From positions 251-64,250 of the forward strand of contig NZ_QHKS01000022.1 of assembly GCF_003353175.1 (NCBI RefSeq): 64,000 nucleotides of DNA. The letters are read 5' to 3'. Source of the DNA: Paraburkholderia lacunae. Its GTDB lineage: Bacteria; Pseudomonadota; Gammaproteobacteria; Burkholderiales; Burkholderiaceae. The notes beneath the pieces were generated by a model, which worked only from the letters and a program-made list of their open reading frames with translations, did no database searches and had not been told where the DNA came from. Below are positions 8,027 through 16,139 of this stretch, piece by piece. Both the position numbers and the translations under genes were made by a program. Each line of letters begins with the position of its first letter. The first letter of the stretch is position 1.

Positions 8027-8947
8027 TCACGCCGCGGCGATGGCGTCCGGCTCGTGTCGAGCAAGCCCGTCCAGCTCCCTGAGCCGCTCGACCAGCGCAG
8101 CGCCGGCGCGCGTCATCGGCATGCGCAGTTCGTTGCGGATCAGGCCATGCGCAGCCAGCAGCGCCTTCACCGGTCCCGGATTCGGTTCAGCAAACAGCGC
8201 CTGAATCAGCGGTGCGAGCGCGTGAAAAATGCGCCGCCCTTCTTCGAGCCGGCCCGCCGCGAGCGCACGATATAACGCCACAAACCGTTCGGGCCGCAGA
8301 TGCGCGGACGCCGCGATTGCCCCGCTTCCGCCGAGGCACAAGGTGTTGAAGATATTGACATCTTCGCCGGTGAGCACCTGCAAGCGGCCGTCGCGAATCA
8401 GCGCGAGCGTGATGTCGAGCGAACCGGCGCAATCCTTCACCGCCTGAATCTGCGGATGCGCGGCGAGCGTGAGCAGCGTATCGAGTTCGAGCCGCACGCC
8501 GGTTCGATAGGGAATGTCGTACAGCACGACCGGCTTTTCGCTGGCGTCGGCGAGCCTCGTGAAATGGCCGACGATACCCGCTTGCGAAGGCCGGATGTAG
8601 TACGGCGCGGCCATCAGCACACCGGCGATCGGCAACGAATTAAGTTGCACGATGCGCTCGCGCATGCTCGCCGTGTGATTGCCGGATACGCCGACCAGCA
8701 CCGGCAGCGCTTGCGCATCCCCGCTGCGGCCGGCCATGGCCCGCGCTTCGTCGAGAATGGTCGCCAGCACGGCGTCCTGTTCCGCGGCGTCGAGCGCGGC
8801 CGGTTCGCCGGTCGTGCCGAGCGCGACCAGACCGGCCACGCCGGCCTCGGCATAGCGGCGCACTAAACCTCGCAGCGCCGCGTGATCGACTTCGCCGTCG
8901 GCGAACGGTGTGATGAGCGGAATCCAGATACCCGAAAAAATAGACAT
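8027..8947 (-). CDS. Dihydrodipicolinate synthase family (DapA-like) aldolase
   Basis: A 306-residue TIM-barrel aldolase/lyase of the DHDPS/NAL family. The family signatures are present: GTTGE near residue 46, the YDIPYRTG segment with the catalytic Tyr, and the Schiff-base Lys in VKDCAGS. The length matches the family (about 290-310). The start at 8947 follows GAGGTAAAGAC; the frame remains open upstream without family character. It stands alone, away from other lysine genes, so it may act on another oxo-acid rather than being the housekeeping DapA. I therefore give no symbol. Confidence 0.9.
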   Translation of the reverse strand: MSIFSGIWIPLITPFADGEVDHAALRGLVRRYAEAGVAGLVALGTTGEPAALDAAEQDAVLATILDEARAMAGRSGDAQALPVLVGVSGNHTASMRERIVQLNSLPIAGVLMAAPYYIRPSQAGIVGHFTRLADASEKPVVLYDIPYRTGVRLELDTLLTLAAHPQIQAVKDCAGSLDITLALIRDGRLQVLTGEDVNIFNTLCLGGSGAIAASAHLRPERFVALYRALAAGRLEEGRRIFHALAPLIQALFAEPNPGPVKALLAAHGLIRNELRMPMTRAGAALVERLRELDGLARHEPDAIAAA

Positions 8948-9258
8948 GTCTTTACCTCGAACGCGACCGTATCGATTCCGTAGAGCGTGCGAGGAAGGAA
9001 AAACAGGTAATGCCGAAGGCGGGCGTTGACCGGCTGTTCCGTCGCACATCTGACGGAACAGCGTGCTCCGGTCAGATGAGCGGCTGTTTTTTGGCTTTGG
9101 CGCTAACGCTCGCGCAACCCGCGCGTGCGATCACGACGACGTTCGCAAGAACGAAACGTGCGGTGCGTGACGAGCGGAGTCGGAGCGTTTGGCCGGTATG
9201 CATGAAGCGCAGTGTAACCGGCTCGGGCGCCGTTTGACAAAGCCCATCTCAAAATTAC

Positions 9259-9286
9259 TTGACTTCTACGCCGAGCAAATTAATAT
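9259..9286 (+). promoter_or_regulatory. Sigma-70-like promoter for the ATCase gene
   Basis: TTGACT (9259-9264) and TAATAT (9281-9286) are separated by 16 bp, close to consensus, and lie 50-80 bp before the start codon at 9338. The remainder of the 8948-9337 gap between the divergent aldolase and ATCase genes holds nothing else I recognise. Confidence 0.5.
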
Positions 9287-9337
9287 ACGCAACGCGTACA
9301 TGACCCGGTACGAACTCCACTCTCGACAGGTGAGCGC

Positions 9338-10630
9338 ATGAGCGTCCCGCAACAAGCCTTCCTCCGCGACGCGATGCGTCGCCTGAACATGACCCGCGAC
9401 ACCTTTGCGAGCCGTATCGGCGTGTCGCGCCGGGCGCTCGACACGTGGCTGCTGCCGGACGACTCGCAGGAATCGCGGGCGATGCCGGAGATCGTCGAGC
9501 GTTTCGTGTCGGAAATCGTCGTGCACGGCGAGCCGGGCGAGAAGCGTACGCAAAGCGTAGACACACAGTCGCTTGCGAGCCAGATGCTGTTCGAGGGCAA
9601 GCCGCAACTGCTGTCGGTCGACCAGTTCTCGCGCGATTCGGTCGAGGCGCTGTTTCGCGTCGCCGACATCATGCAGCCGATCGCGCGGCGCCGGAAAATC
9701 TCCCGCGTGCTCGAAGGCGCGGTGCTCGGCAATCTGTTTTTCGAAGCCAGTACACGGACACGCGTCAGCTTCGGTGCGGCGTTCTGCCGGCTGGGCGGCT
9801 CGGTGTGCGACACCACCGGCTTCACGTTTTCGTCGATGGCCAAGGGCGAGTCGATCTACGACACCAGCCGCGTGATGAGCGGCTACGTGGATGCACTGGT
9901 GATCCGCCATCCGGAGCAAGGCTCGGTGGCTGAATTCGCGCGGGCGACCAACGTGCCGGTGATCAACGGCGGTGACGGTCCCGGCGAGCATCCGAGCCAG
10001 GCGCTGCTCGACCTGTACACGATCCAGCGGGAATTCTCGCGCCTGGGCAAGATCGTCGACGGTGCGCATATCGCACTGGTCGGCGACCTGAAGTACGGGC
10101 GCACCGTGCATTCGCTGGTCAAGCTGCTGGCGCTCTATCGCGGCATCAAGTTCACGCTGATCTCGCCGCCGATGCTCGAAATGCCGGGCTACATCATCGA
10201 GCAGATCTCGCGCAACGATCACGTAATCGAGCAGACCCACGATCTCACCGCCGGGCTGCGCGGCGCGGACGTGGTGTACGCCACGCGCATCCAGAAAGAG
10301 CGCTTCACCGACGAATCGTTCGAAGGCTACACGCCCGACTTCCAGATCAATCAGGCGCTGGTGGATAGCGTGTGCGGCAGCGACACCTTGATCATGCACC
10401 CGCTGCCGCGCGACAGCCGACCGGGTGCGAACGATCTGAGCGTCGATCTGAATCACGATTCGCGGCTGGCGATTTTCCGGCAAACCGATAACGGCATTCC
10501 GGTGCGGATGGCGATCTTCGCGGTACTGCTGGGCGTGGAAAAACTGGTCCAGCATTCGATGCGCGACGCCGCATGGCGCCCGCCCGCCTATCTCGGTCCG
10601 GACGACGCGGTATTTCACGGCATCGATTGA
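9338..10630 (+). CDS. pyrB: Aspartate carbamoyltransferase with N-terminal HTH extension
   Basis: Catalyses carbamoyl phosphate plus aspartate to N-carbamoylaspartate in pyrimidine synthesis. The carbamoyl-phosphate loop FFEASTRTRVSF, the HPSQ motif and HPLPR are intact. At 430 residues it is about 100 longer than the E. coli catalytic chain. The extra N-terminal 75 or so residues contain a helix-turn-helix-like segment (TRDTFASRIGVSRRALDTWL) resembling XRE-type DNA-binding domains. This long form appears to be a Burkholderia-type variant and may be a second ATCase beside a classical one elsewhere. The start follows ACAGGTGAG. A good promoter precedes it and a strong terminator follows. What the HTH part binds is unknown. 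Confidence 0.92.
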   Translation: MSVPQQAFLRDAMRRLNMTRDTFASRIGVSRRALDTWLLPDDSQESRAMPEIVERFVSEIVVHGEPGEKRTQSVDTQSLASQMLFEGKPQLLSVDQFSRDSVEALFRVADIMQPIARRRKISRVLEGAVLGNLFFEASTRTRVSFGAAFCRLGGSVCDTTGFTFSSMAKGESIYDTSRVMSGYVDALVIRHPEQGSVAEFARATNVPVINGGDGPGEHPSQALLDLYTIQREFSRLGKIVDGAHIALVGDLKYGRTVHSLVKLLALYRGIKFTLISPPMLEMPGYIIEQISRNDHVIEQTHDLTAGLRGADVVYATRIQKERFTDESFEGYTPDFQINQALVDSVCGSDTLIMHPLPRDSRPGANDLSVDLNHDSRLAIFRQTDNGIPVRMAIFAVLLGVEKLVQHSMRDAAWRPPAYLGPDDAVFHGID

Positions 10631-10667
10631 TCGGTTGATCGATCGTTTGGCGGGTATGCGCCAATGG

Positions 10668-10705
10668 AAAACGGCCTTGCTGAATCAAGAGCAAGGCCGT
10701 TTTTT
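10668..10705 (+). terminator. Rho-independent terminator after pyrB
   Basis: AACGGCCTTGC and GCAAGGCCGTT form a perfect 11-bp stem around a ten-base loop (TGAATCAAGA), followed directly by a run of T residues. It lies about 40 bp after the ATCase stop codon. Confidence 0.92.
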
Positions 10706-10710
10706 GTGCC

Positions 10711-11010
10711 GCCGCGATTAAGCCGCCGTGCGATCAACGCGACGAGCATCTCGACGCGCTCGGCCGCGAACGGCGCGTCGCGCTATCGGTCCAGCATTTC
10801 ACGCTGGTGCCCGAGTTGCTGTCGAAAACCAACTACGTGTCGACGCTGCCGTCGCGCTTCGCCGCGCGTTATCCCGATCTGCTCGACGCTTTTGCGCTGC
10901 CGTTCGAAGCACGCGGCTTCACGCTGTATGCGGCTTGGCATCCGCGCAACCAGGCGGATCCGGCGCTCGTGTGGTTGCGCGCCACGCTGGCGGAGCTGGC
11001 CGAACTGTAA
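10711..11010 (+). pseudogene. LysR-family regulator C-terminal relic
   Basis: The frame reads VQHFTLVPELLSKTNYVSTL, then SRFAARYPDLLDAFALPFEA and LYAAWHPRNQADPALVWLR, ending at a stop at 11008-11010. This is the co-inducer domain C-terminus of a LysR regulator (about 90 residues). The HTH and the first two thirds are absent, and the frame runs back into the pyrB terminator without a start. The gene has been truncated from its 5' side, probably by deletion up to the pyrB terminator. Confidence 0.65.
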
Positions 11011-11271
11011 GAAGTCGGCGAGAAGCTGACGAAAAGCCGAAGAGAAGCCGAAGCAAGGCCAAAGAGAAGTCGACGGCCCGCGGTTCAGACTTTTGGCGGA
11101 CTACCCGCGCGCCCAAAACGTCGTAAAGGGTCCTGCGAGCCGAGATCGAAAGCCGCTCCCGGTAACCCGACCCAGCCATCAAAGTCGCTCTTTATCCCGA
11201 TAAGTTCGGCCATTTTTCGGAAATTTCACCCTAACCCCTCGTAAAACTCCCACCGCACCTTATAGCCTATT

Positions 11272-11290
11272 ATTGAGAATGCTTCTCAAT
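11272..11290. promoter_or_regulatory. Fur box upstream of the siderophore receptor
   Basis: ATTGAGAA-TGC-TTCTCAAT is a perfect 8-3-8 inverted repeat of the kind bound by Fur. It lies 112 bp before the receptor start codon at 11403. Iron repression of the downstream receptor, Sel1 and PiuC genes is expected. The rest of the 11011-11402 gap holds nothing else I recognise. Confidence 0.75.
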
Positions 11291-11402
11291 TACACTCAAG
11301 CTGAATAGAATGCGCACCACAAATGTTTTGTAATGAACATGAAATATCCGGGTAAGGATTGCGATGTCCGCCCGGTCATCAGATTCACGACGAGGGATAA
11401 AT

Positions 11403-13658
11403 ATGAAGATGAAGTTGCGGTCCGACGAACCCCGGTTCGGCAAAATCAGCACGACGCTGTGCAGCATGCTGGCTGCCGGCCCCGCCCTCGCCCAGGGCTC
11501 CGCCGGCACGCCGGCGCCCGACAAGGAAGGCCAGCTGGCGCCGATCACCGTGCAAGGCCAGGCTGACGACGGCTTCAAGACCGACCACTCGGCGTCGGTC
11601 AAATTCACTGCGCCGCTGGTCGATACGCCGAAATCGGTGACCGTGATTCCGCAGGAGTTGATCCAGAGCACCGGCGCCTCGACGCTGACCGAAGCGCTGC
11701 GCACCGTGCCGGGCATTACCTTCGGCGCCGGCGAAGGCGGCAATCCGCTCGGCGACCGGCCGTTCATCCGCGGCTACGACGCGCAGGGCAGCACTTTCGT
11801 CGACGGCCTGCGCGACATCGGCGCGACCACCCGCGAAGTGTTCAACATCGAAAGCGTCGAGGTAACCAAGGGTTCCGACGGCGCGTACGGCGGCCGCGGC
11901 GGAGCTGGCGGCAGCGTCAACCTGATCAGCAAGACCCCGCATCTGGGCAACTCCGCCGCCGGCAGTGCGGGCCTCGGCACCGACCGTTACCGCCGCTTCA
12001 CCGCCGACGGTAACTGGCAAATGGCCGATCACGCGGCCTTCCGCCTGAACGTGATGAGCCACAACAACGACGTGGCCGGCCGCGACGCGGTCAACAACGG
12101 GCGCTGGGGCATCGCGCCGTCGTTCACGTACGGCCTCGGCACGCCGACCCGCGTGACGGCCAGCTACTACCACCTGTCGACCGACGACCTGCCCGACAGC
12201 GGCATTCCGTACTTCTACACGACCATCAACAAGCCGGCCAACGTCAACACGATCTATCCGGCCAACGTGGACCGTCACAACTTCTACGGCCTGATCGACC
12301 GCGACTTCCGCAAGACGGCCTCGGACGTAGGCACAGTGCGCATCGAGCACGACATCGACAGCAACCTGACGATTCGCAATACCACGCGCTATACCAAATC
12401 GACGCAGGACTACGTCTGGACCCAGCCGGACGACAGCCAGGGCAACGTGGTCAACGGCAAGGTGTGGCGCCGCGCGAATACGCGTGCGAGCGACGTCTAC
12501 AGCCTCGCGAACCAGACCGAACTGTTCGGCGAGTTCAAGACCGGCTTCCTGAAGCACGGCTTCACCACCGGACTCGAGTTGTCGCGCGAAACCAGCGTGA
12601 ACGATTCGTACAAGGTGGCCGCCGCGACCGGCAAGATCTGCCAGACCAAGGGCATCGGCGCGGCGTCGGGCTACAACTGCACGAGCCTGTGGTCGCCGAA
12701 TCCGAACGACCCGTGGGCCGGATCGGTTAGCCAGGCGAACGATCCGAGCGAGCAGCGCACGGTCACCAAATCGCTGTACGCGTTCGACACGATCGAGTTC
12801 ACGAGGCGCTGGCAAGCCAACGTCGGCCTGCGCGTCGACGATTACTCGACGAACTTCCGCAACACCGTGGCCAGCGGCGGCAAGCGCGTGTCGCGCGACG
12901 ACACGCTGTTCAACTACCAGTTCGGCCTCGTCTTCAAACCGGCTTCGAACGGCAGCCTCTATGCGTCGATCGCGACCTCGTCGACGCCGGCCGGCTCGCT
13001 CCTCGGTCAAGGCAGCGAAACCCAGTCGCTGACGCCGGGCCGCGGCGGCGTCGGTGCGAACGCCGCTCAGCTCGCGCCGGAAAAGAACCGCAGCTATGAA
13101 ATCGGCACCAAATGGAGTGTGCTGAACAACCACCTGTCGCTGACGGGCGCCCTGTTCCAGATCGACACGACCAACGCGCGCGTCACGCTGCCGAACAACG
13201 AATACGCGATGGTCGGCAACAAACGCGTGCAGGGTTTCGAATTCGGCGTGGCCGGCCAGTTGACCAGCCAGTGGCAAGTGTTCGGCGGCTATACCTATAT
13301 GAAGAGCGAGTTGCGCGACAACGGCCGGACCACCCCGGACAACGGCCACCAGTTCCCGAACACGCCGAAGAACAGCATCAGCCTGTGGACCAACTACGAC
13401 GTGCTGCCGAAGTTCACGATCGGCGCCGGCGCGTTCTACATGTCGCAGGTGTACGGCGACACGGCGAATCTGCGCGCGGTGCCGTCGTACTGGCGCTTCG
13501 ACGGCATGGCGACGTACCGGATCAGCAAGAAAGCCGATCTGCAACTGAATGTGCAGAACATCTTCAATCGCACGTATTTCGACCAGGCGTATCCGGCGCA
13601 TTACGCGTCGATCGCGCCGGGACGTTCCGCGTTCCTGACGCTCAACGCGCACTACTGA
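11403..13658 (+). CDS. fiu: TonB-dependent catecholate siderophore receptor (Fiu/PiuA type)
   Basis: Outer-membrane ferric-siderophore receptor of 751 residues, normal for the family. An N-terminal signal peptide ends near the ALAQG segment. The TonB-box region (about LAPITVQG) and the plug domain (VDTPKSVTVIPQEL then RPFIRGYDAQGS) precede the 22-strand barrel. The C-terminus ends in an aromatic strand (FLTLNAHY) as needed for assembly. The start at 11403 has GAGGGA upstream. A Fur box precedes it. Downstream, 10 bp away, are a Sel1-repeat gene and a PiuC/YbiX hydroxylase gene, the same partners seen with E. coli fiu and Pseudomonas piuA, which supports the Fiu-type assignment. Substrates would be catecholate siderophore complexes. 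Confidence 0.93.
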   Translation: MKMKLRSDEPRFGKISTTLCSMLAAGPALAQGSAGTPAPDKEGQLAPITVQGQADDGFKTDHSASVKFTAPLVDTPKSVTVIPQELIQSTGASTLTEALRTVPGITFGAGEGGNPLGDRPFIRGYDAQGSTFVDGLRDIGATTREVFNIESVEVTKGSDGAYGGRGGAGGSVNLISKTPHLGNSAAGSAGLGTDRYRRFTADGNWQMADHAAFRLNVMSHNNDVAGRDAVNNGRWGIAPSFTYGLGTPTRVTASYYHLSTDDLPDSGIPYFYTTINKPANVNTIYPANVDRHNFYGLIDRDFRKTASDVGTVRIEHDIDSNLTIRNTTRYTKSTQDYVWTQPDDSQGNVVNGKVWRRANTRASDVYSLANQTELFGEFKTGFLKHGFTTGLELSRETSVNDSYKVAAATGKICQTKGIGAASGYNCTSLWSPNPNDPWAGSVSQANDPSEQRTVTKSLYAFDTIEFTRRWQANVGLRVDDYSTNFRNTVASGGKRVSRDDTLFNYQFGLVFKPASNGSLYASIATSSTPAGSLLGQGSETQSLTPGRGGVGANAAQLAPEKNRSYEIGTKWSVLNNHLSLTGALFQIDTTNARVTLPNNEYAMVGNKRVQGFEFGVAGQLTSQWQVFGGYTYMKSELRDNGRTTPDNGHQFPNTPKNSISLWTNYDVLPKFTIGAGAFYMSQVYGDTANLRAVPSYWRFDGMATYRISKKADLQLNVQNIFNRTYFDQAYPAHYASIAPGRSAFLTLNAHY

Positions 13659-13668
13659 GCACGGCGAG

Positions 13669-14433
13669 ATGGAACACGTAAGCGTGAAAGCGCTGGCGAG
13701 CGTGTCGCATGACGAACTCGCCGCGATTCTTTCCGGTCCGCCCGCCCAGGCCGCCGTATGGGTGGCGGCGGCTGCGCATAACGGCATCGTCGAAGCGCAG
13801 GCGGTATATGGCCAGTATCTGCTCGACGGTCACGGTGTCGAACGCGATGCCGCAGAGGCGTTGACGTGGTTCAGGCATGCGGCCAGGCGGGATCATCCGA
13901 TGGCGATGAACATGTTGGGCCGTTGCTACGAACACGGCTGGGGAACCGCCGCATGCGCGCCGGTGGCGGTGTACTGGTATCGGCTCGCGGCGCAGTCCGG
14001 GCTCGATTGGGGCATGTACAACTATGCGTCGGCGCTGGCGCTCGGCAACGGCATCGAGTGCGATCGCGCAGAGGCGCTGCAATGGTTTCGGCGCGCCGCC
14101 GATCTGGGTCACGTGAAGTCGATCAATTTCATTGGCAGCTTCTATGAGGACGGTTGGGAAGTCGATGCGGATGCCAACATCGCACTCGACTATTACCGGC
14201 GTGCGGCGCAAGGCGGCGATTTCCGCGGTCAGTTCAACTACGCGCGCCTGCTCGCCGAGCGCGGCGAAATCGAGGTCGCGCTGGGCTGGTTGCGGTGCGT
14301 GCCGCATACGGCGACCGCGGCATTCGTCGCGAAGATGCGGGCGTGGCTCGCCGAGTCGCCGGTCAGTGCGTTTCGCGCACTGGCTGACGATATCAGCCCG
14401 GCGATGATCCCGGCGCAGGAGTCGCGCGCATGA
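13669..14433 (+). CDS. Sel1-like repeat protein of the fiu-piuC operon
   Basis: A 254-residue protein built of Sel1/TPR-like repeats; units such as AQAVYGQYLLDGHGVERDAA and AMNMLGRCYEHGWGT recur about five times between residues 35 and 210. No signal peptide is evident, so a cytoplasmic scaffold role is likely. It starts 10 bp after the receptor gene and its stop overlaps the start of the hydroxylase by four bases (ATGA), showing tight co-expression. Genes of this type commonly sit between Fiu/PiuA and PiuC; the biochemical role is not known to me. Confidence 0.9.
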   Translation: MEHVSVKALASVSHDELAAILSGPPAQAAVWVAAAAHNGIVEAQAVYGQYLLDGHGVERDAAEALTWFRHAARRDHPMAMNMLGRCYEHGWGTAACAPVAVYWYRLAAQSGLDWGMYNYASALALGNGIECDRAEALQWFRRAADLGHVKSINFIGSFYEDGWEVDADANIALDYYRRAAQGGDFRGQFNYARLLAERGEIEVALGWLRCVPHTATAAFVAKMRAWLAESPVSAFRALADDISPAMIPAQESRA

Positions 14434-15113
14434 TGCTGCATCTGCAAGGCGTGCTCAGCAAACAGCAGGTCGCGCAATGCCGTGAGGTCCTCGACGCGGC
14501 GCAATGGATCGACGGCAATGCGACCTCCGGCGAACAGTCGGCGCAGGCCAAGCGCAACCAGCAATTGCCCGAAGGATCGCCCGCCGCGCGCGCGGCGGGC
14601 GACGCGATTCAGGACGCACTGGGCCGCAATCCACGCTTCTTTTCCGCGGCATTGCCGCTCAAGGTGTTTCCGCCGCTCTTTAACCGCTACGCAGGCGGCG
14701 ACGGCTTCGGCACCCATGTCGACAACGCGATCCGCCAGTTGCGCGGCACCGACTTTCGCATTCGCAGCGATCTGTCCGCCACGCTGTTTCTCGCCGAGCC
14801 GGACACCTACGACGGCGGCGAGCTTTGCATCGAAGACACCTTCGGCGTGCATCGCGCGAAGCTGCCGGCCGGCGACATGGTGCTCTACCCCGCTTCGAGT
14901 CTGCATCACGTGAGTCCGGTGACGCGCGGCGTGCGGGTCGCGTCGTTCTTCTGGATTCAGAGCATGGTGCGTGACGACGGCGAGCGCGCACTGCTGTTTC
15001 AACTCGACAACGACGTGCAGCGCCTTGCCGCGGAGAAAGGTTCAAACGATGCGACGGTGGTCAGTCTCACCGGGATTTATCACAATCTGCTGCGCCGCTG
15101 GGCCGATGTGTGA
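14430..15113 (+). CDS. piuC: PKHD-type Fe(II)/2-oxoglutarate hydroxylase (PiuC/YbiX)
   Basis: A 227-residue Fe(II)- and 2-oxoglutarate-dependent dioxygenase of the PKHD/PiuC family. The iron facial triad is visible as HVD (in GTHVDNAI, about residue 93) and the distal His in SSLHHVSPVTRGVR, where the following Arg would bind 2-oxoglutarate. The length equals that of E. coli YbiX. It is translationally coupled to the Sel1 gene and lies in the Fur-controlled receptor operon. The physiological substrate is not established; a role in processing catechol siderophores or in iron response is inferred from context. Confidence 0.93.
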   Translation: MMLHLQGVLSKQQVAQCREVLDAAQWIDGNATSGEQSAQAKRNQQLPEGSPAARAAGDAIQDALGRNPRFFSAALPLKVFPPLFNRYAGGDGFGTHVDNAIRQLRGTDFRIRSDLSATLFLAEPDTYDGGELCIEDTFGVHRAKLPAGDMVLYPASSLHHVSPVTRGVRVASFFWIQSMVRDDGERALLFQLDNDVQRLAAEKGSNDATVVSLTGIYHNLLRRWADV

Positions 15114-15185
15114 AGTGGGCTGAAGCCGCCAACTCCTCATCTGGCGCAAAACAGGCTTTCTTTTTGCAGCCAGAAAGAAGGCGCT

Positions 15186-15290
15186 TCAGCGGTGGTCGTC
15201 GAGGTGCACGTCGATGCGGAACTCGACACGATCCGCGTGCGGCGCGTGGTCGGCGTGTATGACGTGCGGCGCGTGGGTTTCATGAATGGA
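15186..15290 (+). pseudogene. Xanthine-dehydrogenase-type molybdopterin subunit relic
   Basis: About 30 codons read SAVVVEVHVDAELDTIRV then RRVVGVYDVRRV, which resembles the stretch of XDH/aldehyde-oxidoreductase large subunits that normally reads 'VEVRVD...VRVTRVVGAYDCGRI'. The frame then diverges into unrelated sequence. No other part of the subunit is present. The next gene is a MocA-like cytidylyltransferase, the enzyme that matures the cofactor of this enzyme family, so a larger molybdo-hydroxylase locus may have been deleted here. Confidence 0.5.
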
Positions 15291-15320
15291 CCCGCTTCCC
15301 CCTCCGAACGGAAGAGCCGT

Positions 15321-15344
15321 GGCGTTGGCGTTGGCGTTGGCGTT
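15321..15344 (+). repeat. GGCGTT hexamer tandem repeat, four copies
   Basis: Four perfect copies of GGCGTT lie in the spacer before the MocA-like gene. It is a simple-sequence tract in noncoding DNA and could vary in copy number. No effect on a promoter can be shown. Confidence 0.7.
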
Positions 15345-15419
15345 GATGGTCGCATTCACGCTTGCCTGTATGTGCGTTGCATCGCACAATCGACTTCATC
15401 CTTTCTACCGGTGTCGCCC

Positions 15420-16007
15420 ATGGCCTACGCCTCGCTCGCCACAGGCGTGCTGCTCGCCGCCGGCTCCGGGTCGCGCTTCGACCCGGACGGCCTGCACAAC
15501 AAACTGCTTGCGCGAATGCCCGACGGCATGCCGGTCGCCCAGGAAGCCGCGCATCGGCTGCTGAGGGTCGTCACGCGGGTGTTGGCCGTGGTGCGGCCGG
15601 GCTCGGACGCACTCGCGCGCTTGCTGAACGACGCCGGTTGCGACGTGATGTTTGCCGCCGAAGCACGGCGCGGCATGGGCGCGAGCCTCGCCGCCGGCAT
15701 CGAGGCCAGCGAGGACGCCGAAGGCTGGATCGTCGCGCTCGCCGACATGCCGCGCATCGCCGTTACGACGATCGAAGCTGTGGCCCGCGCGCTCGATGGC
15801 GGCGCTTCGCTGGTCGCGCCGTTTTATCAGGGACAGCGCGGCCATCCGGTTGGCTTCGGCGTCGAACATCGCGAAGCTTTGATGATGCTCGACGGCGACA
15901 CCGGCGCGCGCTCGCTGCTGATGTCGCAGCATGTGACACGGCTGGATATCGACGACCCGGGAATGCTGCGCGATGTGGATACGCCGGAGGATTTGCGCCG
16001 CGTCTAG
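15420..16007 (+). CDS. MocA-like molybdenum cofactor cytidylyltransferase
   Basis: A 195-residue nucleotidyltransferase of the MobA/MocA family. It has the nucleotide-binding start LLAAGSGSRFD, the ALADMPRI motif with the metal-binding Asp, and the C-terminal DIDDPGMLRDVDTPEDL typical of MocA proteins. MocA makes molybdopterin cytosine dinucleotide for xanthine-dehydrogenase-type enzymes, whose remnant lies just upstream. The lysine-containing segment after the glycine loop reads GLHNKLLA, slightly unusual but retaining the Lys. The ATG at 15420 was chosen because the nucleotide-binding strand starts about eight residues later; an earlier in-frame GTG would add the relic. Confidence 0.82.
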   Translation: MAYASLATGVLLAAGSGSRFDPDGLHNKLLARMPDGMPVAQEAAHRLLRVVTRVLAVVRPGSDALARLLNDAGCDVMFAAEARRGMGASLAAGIEASEDAEGWIVALADMPRIAVTTIEAVARALDGGASLVAPFYQGQRGHPVGFGVEHREALMMLDGDTGARSLLMSQHVTRLDIDDPGMLRDVDTPEDLRRV

Positions 16008-16066
16008 CGCTCTCGACGCGGGCTCCCGGGCGGCACGCTTGCGCGAGGCGTACGTTTAGGCGGATA

Positions 16067-16082
16067 CTGTATATCCATACAG
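16067..16082. promoter_or_regulatory. LexA (SOS) box upstream of the UdgX gene
   Basis: CTGTATATCCATACAG matches the CTGT-N8-ACAG LexA operator exactly and extends as a near-palindrome (ATACTGT...ACAGTAT). It lies 57 bp before the start codon at 16140. DNA-damage induction of the downstream gene is expected. Confidence 0.8.
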
Positions 16083-16139
16083 TATTTTGGCCGGATGGAT
16101 CAGCGCATGACGTGATGCGCCCATCCACGGCGCGTCAGC

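Noticed and set aside
11385..13787. An 800-codon open frame antisense to the siderophore receptor gene
   Set aside because: It is a shadow of the high-GC codon pattern of the receptor. It has no family motifs, is Arg/Val/Ala-rich in the way antisense frames are, and runs over a fully supported gene.
15321..15344. GGCGTT repeat as a phase-variation switch
   Set aside because: The unit is six bases and lies outside any coding region and outside a recognisable promoter, so no on/off effect can be argued.
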